A DNA stretch of 32,272 nt from HGM04593 sp045578665 (GTDB taxonomy: Bacteria > Bacteroidota > Bacteroidia > Bacteroidales > Bacteroidaceae). The position numbers were made by a program, and so were the translations under genes. Location of the stretch: positions 1-32,272 of the forward strand of contig JAZNKR010000157.1 in the NCBI GenBank assembly GCA_045578665.1. Direction: 5' to 3'. This document shows positions 16,638 to 26,300 of the stretch, one piece after another; the first letter of the stretch is position 1, and the number at the start of each line of letters is the position of its first letter. The notes under the pieces are model-generated. The model had not been told where the DNA came from. It made no database searches and saw nothing but the letters and a program-made list of their open reading frames with translations.

Positions 16638-19600
16638 ATGAACAAGATAATAAACATACTGCTTGCCTGTATGTTGAATGCTACGTTTGCCGTGGCATCA
16701 ACATACAATCTACGCGTGGAGATAACTCCAAACGGATCCGGCACACTTAATATGAGCAGTGGAATGTATGAACAAGATGCAAGCATATACCTCAAAACAA
16801 GCAGCCACTCTGGATATGTGTTTAAAGGATGGTTCGACAATGATTCCTTGTTGTCTACATCAAAGAATTTTTATTACACAATGCCGGCGCGTGATGCAGT
16901 CTTGCAAGCACGTTACGAATTTGACCCAGATGTTCCGGACAATCCTGCAATGCCCGATACAGTAACTTATTACTCTTTTTCGGCTGATATACTGCCTACC
17001 GGTGCAGGAACACTGAATATTTATTCGGGCAAATACACTGAAGGAGCAAATATCGGGCTGAAAGCAAACACTCATAGTGGCTATCATTTTATATGTTGGA
17101 TAAACGAAAAAGGCGACACGTTATCTACTTCGAAAAACTACAAGTATAAAATGCCGCAAGGTAACGCACGCTTGACAGCACTATATTACTACGACCCTAT
17201 CGTCCCTATAAATCCCGACTCAATGGGGGTTAAGCGCATGGTGACTGTTGAGTGTAAACCTGTTGGCAGTGCAACATTCAATACAGCAAAAACCACTGTT
17301 ACAGCAGGTAACAGTTTGCATATTTATTCATATACCAACAGTGGATACAGATTCCTTTATTGGGAAAATGAAAAAGGAGATACACTTTCCAAACAGAGTG
17401 ATTTTTATTATACTGTGCCAGATAAAGATTCTAAATTATACGGAGTTTTTGAATACGATCCTACTTCGCCCGAAAACCCCAATAAATTTTATTGGGACAA
17501 AACTTCAGGCGAAGTAGTAATTAGTGAATTTACTATAGGTAAATTGTCTTCTGCTGTTTCACTGGCAGTGAGTGGCAGTAACAATGTAGTGAAAAAACTT
17601 ACTGTCACCGGTAATATGAATAGTAACGACTTTGGTATCGCCAACAGTTATACAAATTGTGCAGTACTTGATCTTAGCCGCGTTACGGGAGTAAACGAGA
17701 TACCCTCTTATGCATTTGATAAGACCAATCTTGTGGCTACTTATCTGCCTTCTACGGTTAAAAGCATAGAATCAAACGCATTCTTGAAGTGTGAAAAACT
17801 CGAATATGTAACAATTCCTGAAACAGTAACAAGCATAGGAAATAAAGCCTTTTCGGGTTGTTCCAGACTCGAAAGTGTTGTAAGTTATATCCCGAAAGAG
17901 AATTTGTTTGCAATTAGCAATACAATATTTGATGGTGTTGATAAAAATAATTGCATCCTGTATGTGCCTAAGGGAGCAGTAGAAACATACAAGGCTACCG
18001 ATGGTTGGTCCGATTTTAAGAAAATTACAGAAATTAATTCTTTGAAAAAAGATAGCGATGGTTTTTATATGTTAGGTTCACTGCGGGAGTGGCAGGAGTT
18101 TTCATTGTTTGCGCAAGTTAATACAATCGCTTGTGCCAGAATGACAAATGATATAAATCTTGCAGATGATGCAACAATGATCGGTACTTTGCAAGTTCCC
18201 TTTGAGGGGATATTTGATGGAAATGGTCATACGCTTGTAGTGGCATATTCTTCCTCTGAGGAATATGTAGCTCCGTTCCGTCATGCGAAAAATGCAAAAA
18301 TTGAAAATTTACGCCTGTCGGGAAGTATTGAGACAAACAACAAAGCTGTTGGTGGCATAGTTGCAATGGTGTCCGGAGATAATGAAACTATCATAAGGAA
18401 TTGTTGGTCATCTGTGTCCTTAGCTTCAGGAACAGGTAAAAACGGTAACCTGATAGGCGGACTGACCTCAAGTAATTATGGTAAACTTGTTATTGAAGAT
18501 TGTCTCTTTGATGGATGTATCTCGGAGACGAACAATGAACTGAATGCCGGATTTGTGGCGAGTAACCATAAAGAACTGACAATACGCAATAGTCTTAACG
18601 TAGGTACATATACGTGCACCTCAACATCAGACTGCGGTACATTTTATAGAAACGACAATAGCGGATGTACTGTCTTGCTTGAGAATGTCTACTTTCAGAA
18701 GGCATATGGCACAGAACAAGGTGTGTTGGCTGCCAAAGAGCAATTGGCGGATAATACGATTTTGAATTATTTGCAAAATAATCGTTCTGAAAGTATTTGG
18801 GTACAAACCAACAGTTCTCCTACACCATTGTTGACCGATGGAAGTGAATTCAAACAAATAAGCCAGGAGGAGTGGGGTATTCTCAAAAAAATATATGCAG
18901 CCATGGAAGAAGGCAAGGGATGGAGAACACCGTGGAATTTCTCGGCGGTTGATAGAAATACATCTTATGTCCCCGGAGTAACATTGAAAGACGGACATGT
19001 TGTCGCAGTTGATCTCTCCGACAACAATATTACCGGTGGGTTCCCCGTAGAGCTTCTTGAACTGCCTCATCTTAAGTTTATAGATTTATCCGACAATAAA
19101 TTGGGAGGATATATAGATGGTGTTATACAATACGGAGCAGCCTCTTTGGAGTCTATTGCAGATATAGATATTTCGAATAACGAGTTCAAGGGAAATATAG
19201 GATTGTTCGCAAATGCTTTTCCCAACTTGAGAAGACTGAATGCGTCGAATAACAGACTTGAGGATGTCAATCCGAAAATTTCACCGAAAGTGATAGACCT
19301 TCAAATTGACTCACAATTTGTAGAACGTATCATGGATTGGAATTTGACGGGTTTTGCAGTTGAGAATCTCATTGGACAGTTGCCCTCCATCGTATCTTAT
19401 AATCATATAAAGCAAAATTACAGTCTGCCTATAAATCTATATATAGAAGGTAAGGATAATTGGGGGATAAATGTATTGCATTATGATGGTAATTCTTATG
19501 GGCCGTATCTCTCTGAACAAAATGCTTATAAAAATGAAAGTGGCGATACATTGACGGTTCATACAATGGATGTTTACGACACGTCAACTGGAACTAAGTT

Positions 19601-20297
19601 GTGTCTTAAGATTGAGTTTGACATAGCGGATGCTAATTTCGACGGTCATGTTGATGTGCTTGATTTGCAAGCAATACTCCTGTATATATACGGTCATTAC
19701 AAGGATAGATTTTTTAATCATACGGCAGCCGATACTTATAGGGATTCGTCTATAAATGTCCAAGATGTAGTAGTGATGGTTAATATGTTGTTGGAGAAGA
19801 TGGATAGTACGGTTAATAGTGAATATTCTTTAGCCAGCAACGAATTCTCTAATGAAATAAATATGTCGCCGGCATGTATATATAAAAAAGGCGACTTGAT
19901 TATCTTGCGTTCCGATGTTCCGGTAGCGGCATTGTCCATAAAAGCCAATGGTGATGTGAAATGGAACTTGGACAAGTATGGAATGGTACAATCGACATTG
20001 AGTTCAAATGTTGTAGGCTATTATTTGAACAGTAATACCTTGCCTGTGAACAAAGAGATTGTTTTGGGTGAAGGACGGAATGTTGTAATTCATACTGCAA
20101 AATTGTCAGATATCTCAGCAGATAAAATATATGTAGATATTTATAATGACAACCCTACCTCTGTCGATAGTGTCAATGATTCCGATGACGAAGTTTATGA
20201 TGTATATGATATGTCTGGTGTAAAGATTGATATTCTAATAAAGGGCATGAATATTGTCAAGGATAAAAATGGTTTTAAGAAGGTATTCAAGAAATAA
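16638..20297 (+). CDS. Exported InlB-repeat/LRR protein with dockerin-like module
   Basis: The 1219-residue protein begins with a signal peptide (MNKIINILLACMLNATFAVA). Three tandem InlB/Listeria-type B-repeats follow (about 21-95, 108-188, 198-275; each has ...GSGTLN..., a GY.F..W core and a closing ..A.YEYDP strand). Then come BspA-type LRRs (about 325-475, ending LYVPKGAVETYKATDGWSDF), a GLUG-like beta-helix with GGIVAMVSG and LIGGLTSSN, and a second, plant-type LRR set (VAVDLSDNNITGGFPVELLE, IDLSDNKLGG). At about 996-1056 is a dockerin-like pair: loop one DANFDGHVDVLD has all calcium ligands, loop two DTYRDSSINVQD is degenerate. The C-terminus again resembles a T9SS tail (VYDMSGVKIDI..., KKVFKK). 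Confidence 0.85.
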   Translation: MNKIINILLACMLNATFAVASTYNLRVEITPNGSGTLNMSSGMYEQDASIYLKTSSHSGYVFKGWFDNDSLLSTSKNFYYTMPARDAVLQARYEFDPDVPDNPAMPDTVTYYSFSADILPTGAGTLNIYSGKYTEGANIGLKANTHSGYHFICWINEKGDTLSTSKNYKYKMPQGNARLTALYYYDPIVPINPDSMGVKRMVTVECKPVGSATFNTAKTTVTAGNSLHIYSYTNSGYRFLYWENEKGDTLSKQSDFYYTVPDKDSKLYGVFEYDPTSPENPNKFYWDKTSGEVVISEFTIGKLSSAVSLAVSGSNNVVKKLTVTGNMNSNDFGIANSYTNCAVLDLSRVTGVNEIPSYAFDKTNLVATYLPSTVKSIESNAFLKCEKLEYVTIPETVTSIGNKAFSGCSRLESVVSYIPKENLFAISNTIFDGVDKNNCILYVPKGAVETYKATDGWSDFKKITEINSLKKDSDGFYMLGSLREWQEFSLFAQVNTIACARMTNDINLADDATMIGTLQVPFEGIFDGNGHTLVVAYSSSEEYVAPFRHAKNAKIENLRLSGSIETNNKAVGGIVAMVSGDNETIIRNCWSSVSLASGTGKNGNLIGGLTSSNYGKLVIEDCLFDGCISETNNELNAGFVASNHKELTIRNSLNVGTYTCTSTSDCGTFYRNDNSGCTVLLENVYFQKAYGTEQGVLAAKEQLADNTILNYLQNNRSESIWVQTNSSPTPLLTDGSEFKQISQEEWGILKKIYAAMEEGKGWRTPWNFSAVDRNTSYVPGVTLKDGHVVAVDLSDNNITGGFPVELLELPHLKFIDLSDNKLGGYIDGVIQYGAASLESIADIDISNNEFKGNIGLFANAFPNLRRLNASNNRLEDVNPKISPKVIDLQIDSQFVERIMDWNLTGFAVENLIGQLPSIVSYNHIKQNYSLPINLYIEGKDNWGINVLHYDGNSYGPYLSEQNAYKNESGDTLTVHTMDVYDTSTGTKLCLKIEFDIADANFDGHVDVLDLQAILLYIYGHYKDRFFNHTAADTYRDSSINVQDVVVMVNMLLEKMDSTVNSEYSLASNEFSNEINMSPACIYKKGDLIILRSDVPVAALSIKANGDVKWNLDKYGMVQSTLSSNVVGYYLNSNTLPVNKEIVLGEGRNVVIHTAKLSDISADKIYVDIYNDNPTSVDSVNDSDDEVYDVYDMSGVKIDILIKGMNIVKDKNGFKKVFKK

Positions 20298-20307
20298 AAA
20301 AATAGGT

Positions 20308-23300
20308 ATGAATCTGAAATATTTATTTTCGTTTGTGTGCATGGTGCTGTTGGGCATCTTCCCTATTATGGCGCAAAACAACACCCTGTCTATTCCTAAT
20401 GTATCAATTTCTCAGGGAGAATCAATAAATCTTCCTATAAATATAAACAATACTGCAGATGTCGTAGCTGTTCAGTTTGCTTTGACCGTGCCCGATGGTA
20501 TTGTCTTAAAGACGGAAAGCGCAGTGATGGCAGAGCGCTCGATAGACCATGAGGTGAAGATTGAAGAGGTTGAACAAAACAAGTACTTGATACTGATTTT
20601 CTCTCCAAAGAACAAGCCTTTTTCGGGACGAGCCGGTAAAATCATGTCTGTGAATATGCAAGCCGACTATTCTTTGGAAGAAAACTCGGAATATCCGATG
20701 ACGCTTTCGGATGTAGTGTTAAGCGGAAATGATGGCTCCAATCTTGTTACCGGTTCTTTTGTCGGTAATATAAAAATAGGTGAGAGTGCCGACCTTAGGG
20801 TGTATGATGTCAACTCTTCAGATGTGAATATCTCACCCAATGGTATTTTGACGGTTAATTGGCTGGTTGAAAACATTGGAGGCGCTTCTACTGTGAGTGG
20901 GTGGAATGAACAGATTTTTTTAGAAGATTCAAAAGGTGCTTCCAAACTTTTGGCTACAGCCTATAATGAGAGCACGTTGGCTGCAGGTGCAACAGTAAGT
21001 CGCAGTACTGATGTTACAATCCCATCACCGGTTACAATGGACGGCGATGTCAAAATAAGGGTGACGCTCAATCCTAATCTCAATTCCGGTGAACCGACAT
21101 GGCTTAGGGATAATAATAGCGATTCTTCGACGAAGGTACTGAAAATAAGCAAAAATCTAACTCTTTTACCTAATAAAGTCAGAGTAAACGAGGCTGAATC
21201 AAAAATGATACGTTTCCAACTTGTCAGAAGTGGAAGTATAGCTAAAGATGAAATATTCAATATTTCAGAATATTCAGATAAACGTTTGAATTTACCCGAG
21301 ACTGTAAGAATATCAAAAGGTAATTCCGGTGTTTATTTTTATGCCGAGGTAATTGCAAACAAGAAATTGGATAGTGATTCCATTATTGATTTCAATATTT
21401 CGGGCAGTGGTTACGACAAGGTCTCTTCAAGGGTGTTGTTGGAAGATGATACATATCCATCGTTGGGTATAGTTGCGGACGCAGATGAGGTATCAGAGGG
21501 TGGAAGTCTTAAATTCACTATAAGTACGGAGAAAGTCTCGGACAAGAATATTGATGTAAAATTACAGAGTGATTATAGCGCTCGATTTAAAATTCCATCC
21601 CCAATCGCAATTCCTGCGGGGCAATTATCGGTAGATGTCATTGTTGAAGCTGTGGATGATAATACGCCCGGTGTAGATGAGATTGCCTCTTTCACAGCAT
21701 CGGCAGATATGTATAATAAGGCAATGATGTTTGTAGAGATAATAGATAATGATATTCCTTCTTTACAGCTTGAAATAAACCGCAATGCCATATCGGAAGC
21801 AGCCGGTCCCTTGGCGGTTACAGCCAAGTTGCACCGTGTCGATAATGTAGATAAAAAGATTACCGTCAAGTTTACAGATGACTCTGATTCACAAATTCAT
21901 TATGGTCGCAAAACCATTGTAATGGAGAGAGGAGTGGAGACTGTAACTTTCAATTTAGGACCTATCGATAATATAAATGTAGATGGAGAACGCACTTACA
22001 ATATCACGGCAGCAGTATGGATTGCATCTTGTAACTGTAATGCAAGCAACGAAAGAACCGATGGAACTGTTTCCGTTCCCTTGACTATATATGACGATGA
22101 TGGTTCGACGCTTACATTGACTTCCCGTACCTCTATTCTTGAAGAAGGAGGTGAAATGAATGTTACTGTGGAACGCAATTCCGATACATCTGATGAATTG
22201 TCGGTAAACATAAGCTGTGATCACGATTCAGAAATAAAGTACCCTAAAATTGTCAAGATTCCTGCGGGGGCTTCTACTACCTCTTTTGTGGTAAAGTCAA
22301 ATAATAATTTAGAATCTAAAGATGGTTTCAACGCTATATTGTATGCAGAAGCCAATGGCTTTTCAAAGGCCAATTTCTGGTTCTCGGTCAGTGATAAAAC
22401 ATTGCCTGATGCGCAAATATCAAATATATCTCTCTCTTCGGACAAAGAAAAAATAGGTAGCACGATAGATCTCTGTGTTACATTGCTCAATACAGGCTGT
22501 TATGTATTGCCGGAACAAACGCCATTGTCTGTTTACATGGAAAATTCATCGGAACCGGCTTGCAAGATATCTCTGCAAGATGATTTGCAGCCCGGTGACA
22601 GTGTCGTACTTACACGCAAACTGACCTTGCCGGATTTTGTGGGTAGTTTTAAGGTGCACGCCATAGTGAACGAAAAGAGTGCAGTTAAAGAGTTGGACTA
22701 CACCAACAATTCATCTAAATTGAAAACTGTTACAACGGTATCGCCATATACAATCAAGTTGAATAGTGACAGACAAGCCTATAAGATAGGCGAGAAAGTT
22801 ATCTTGTCCGGTGAAATATTTGGTGATGAAGTAGATGGTAAGGAAATTGAAGTGTATGTTATAAATAGTAATTATAGGCACAAGATAAATCTTGTAACAG
22901 ATAAAAAGGGAAAGTTCGTAACAGAATACGAACCTTATCCCGGTCAGATGGGAACATTTGTAGCAGGTGCATGTTACCCCGACGAAGGCTTGCATAAAAA
23001 AATGATATCGTTTGATTATTATGGAATCAAGCGCACATCAAATTCGAATATAACTTGCAATTTGCTTTTGGGTACAAAATATTCAGGTAGTTATTCAGTA
23101 AGCAATCCGTGTGGTCTTCCGCTTACCGGAGTGAATGTTGAAATTGTTTCAAAACCCGAAAATTGTGAAGTCGAAGTTTCCTCCTCCGATATTATTGAGC
23201 CTAATTCTCAAATCAACGTGGAGTACACTATCAACCCGTCAGATGTGTCGAAAGGTGAAGAATGGGAGGAAATAGTATTGAATTTGACTACCGATGAAGG

Positions 23301-26300
23301 TCTTTCAATGACAACGACAATCTATTTCTACTGTAGGAGTCCGAAGGGTAAGTTGAAGGCAAGTGTTACGCGAATCAACACTACAATGATAAAAGGTAAG
23401 GAGCGCGACTATTTATTTGCCATTACAAATACCGGCGAAGGTGAGACCGGGCGCATAACTTTGGAACTGCCTACATGGATCTCCTCTGTAACTCCAAAGG
23501 AGATGCCTTCTCTTGCACATGGTGATTCCGCTACAGTAATTCTTCGTCTTGCGCCGACAGAAGAGATGTCGCCGAATGTGCCGGTAACCGGGCATATTGG
23601 CTTGAATTGTGCCAATGGCTCAGGTCTGTCTTTGCCATTTTATATAGAACCCGTCTCTAAATCCAATGGTACACTGATAGTAGATGTGTGCGATGAGAAT
23701 ACATACTACACAGAAGAAAAGCCTCATGTGTCGGGCGCATCTGTTATAGTGTCGCATCCGACAACAGGGGCAACTATTTCGCGGGGAGAGACGGACAAAA
23801 ATGGAATATATAGAGTTATTCTTCCTGAGGGATATTATTCTATAAGTGTTTCGAGCGAGAACCATAATTCGTACCGCAATAATATTTTGATAGATCCGGG
23901 CACCGACAATACTATTGTCGTTAATCTTAGTGTGCAGGCTATCACTGTAAACTGGGATGTAGTTGAAACGGTTGTGGAGGATGAATATTCAATTGTAACC
24001 ACAGTTAATTACGAGACTAATGTACCTGTACCGGTCGTTAAATTAAATATTCCATCGAGAATAGAGGCGCATGAACTGAAAAATGGAGAGTCGCTTATAT
24101 TTCATGCCACGCTAACCAATGCCGGACTAATAACGGCGCAAGATGTGGAGCTTTGTTTGCCTAATGATATAAAGAGTTTGGAATTTGAGGCAATGACGCA
24201 TCACGAACCATTTGCTTTGGCTCCAAAGCAGAGCGTTCAGATTCCTGTGAAAGTAACCCGTGTCGATTCAAATATAAACAATAAAAAAGAGTATGCTTCG
24301 GGGAAACGTAATTATGACAATGATCCTTGTATCTCTGATGTCGGTACTTTATATTATTGGGATTGTGGCAATGATCGCAGATGGCATAGATATGGAATTG
24401 CTCTACAGGTAGGTCCTTGCGATAGCGATGACCCGTCAACATGGCCGGGAAACAGAGAGAGCGTAAATACGGGTGACGTCCATTATTGGCCACCTAATGT
24501 TCCTACTCCCAGTTTGCCGCGCCCGAATACCGGAGGAGGTGTTCAGAATTATTTTACCCCAGATTGGGCTACACCTAATATTGCAGTTGAGGAGGATGAT
24601 GGTTGTGAGCCTTGTCAGAACCAGTTGCTTCTCGATATGGTGGATTGTGCTATGTCATTTGTTCCTGTATTTGGATGCCTACTCGATTCTTATGGATGCT
24701 ATGCAGAATATCGAGAAGGCGATACTTCTGAGCAGCATTATGTGAATTGCGCATTAAGCATTGTCGGATGTGCAACGGAATTTCTCCCTGATAAAGTCGG
24801 TTATATAATGAATCTGACACAATGTTTTTTGGAGTTTGCGGAACCATGCGACCCTTATGATAATCCATTCAATCGTAGAGATAATAAAAAATCTGAAAAT
24901 GAACCGGGTGATAGTAATTCGCCTTCGAATTATATTGAGGAATTCCAATCAAAAGCAAAAATTCCTTATGATGAAATAACTGCTTGGAGTGCATCATTGA
25001 CTGAACTTTTTGGTGATGAGGCATGGATATCCAAAACTTCATTATCCGAATTGTATGAACTCTTGTTAGCAATATATTTTAAAAAGGATTCTGTGTTGAG
25101 CGCAGATGATTTTATGAAGTATAAACCAGAACAGATATCCAAAGAGCAGTTGGGGTATTTTTTAGAACGTCTCAACAACACTAACGCTTTATCAAAAGGT
25201 GGTTTAACGAAGGGGAATTCGGGGAATTACATAAGTGGTGAGGTTATAAAGAATTGTTATAGTAAAATTGACTCATGCGAGAAGGCAAGTCAGGCATTGG
25301 GATATAATTCCACAGATGAAATGTGGGCTACCGAGTCTGGACTTATGAAAAAGAAATTAGAAGAGGCTACTTCGGCTGTATGTTCTTCAATAACACTGCA
25401 GATCTCTCAAAAAATGGTAATGACAAGGCAGGCATTCCGTGGTACACTTTCTGTATATAACGGCAATGAAACATCTGCAATGTCTGATGTGCGTCTGACA
25501 TTGACGGTTACCGATGAGTTGGGCAATGTAGCAACGAGCCATGAATTCCAGATATCGCCTGAGAAATTGACAGGTTTCGAAGGTGAGTTGAATCTTGATG
25601 CATCGTGGAGCCTTGATGCCCAAAAAACCGGAGTTGCTGAGATATTGTTTATTCCAACAAAATATGCGGCTCCGACAGTTGAAAAAGTCTATAACTTTGG
25701 TGGCTGTTTGTCATACACGGACCCTTTTACCGGCTTGGTAGTTACACGTGATTTATTGCCTGTTTCTTTAACGGTAAAACCATCACCCAATCTTGATCTT
25801 ACATACTTTATGCAACGTGATGTAAGAGGAGACGATCCTATGACGGAAGAGGTGGAAGCGTGCGAAGAGGCAGAATTTTCATTGTTGATAAACAATATCG
25901 GCAATGGAGATGCAACTGATGTAAGGATGCTAACCGAGCAACCTAAAATCATAGAGAACGAGAAAGGCCTTTATATTGATTTTGAATTTGTCAGCAGTCA
26001 ACTTAACGGTAAAGAAAAGGTGTTGACTTTGGGTGGAAGTGTCGCAACGGATATTGGCACAATACCGGCAAAAGGCTCTGTTTATGTACAATGGTGGCTA
26101 AAGAGTTCTTTGCTCGGACATTTTGTTGATTATGATATTAATGCGACGCACATAACAAGCTATGGAAATCCCGATTTGTCGTTACTCAATGATGTTTCAA
26201 TCCACGAGTTGATTCGTAGCATTGAAATAAATGATGACGAGATAAATTCTACGATAGGTTTTGTAACAAACGATATACCTGACATTGATGATATACCCGA

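Noticed and set aside
20254..20307. Upstream start for the 2721-residue protein
   Set aside because: It would overlap the preceding gene and place 18 basic residues ahead of a complete signal peptide.
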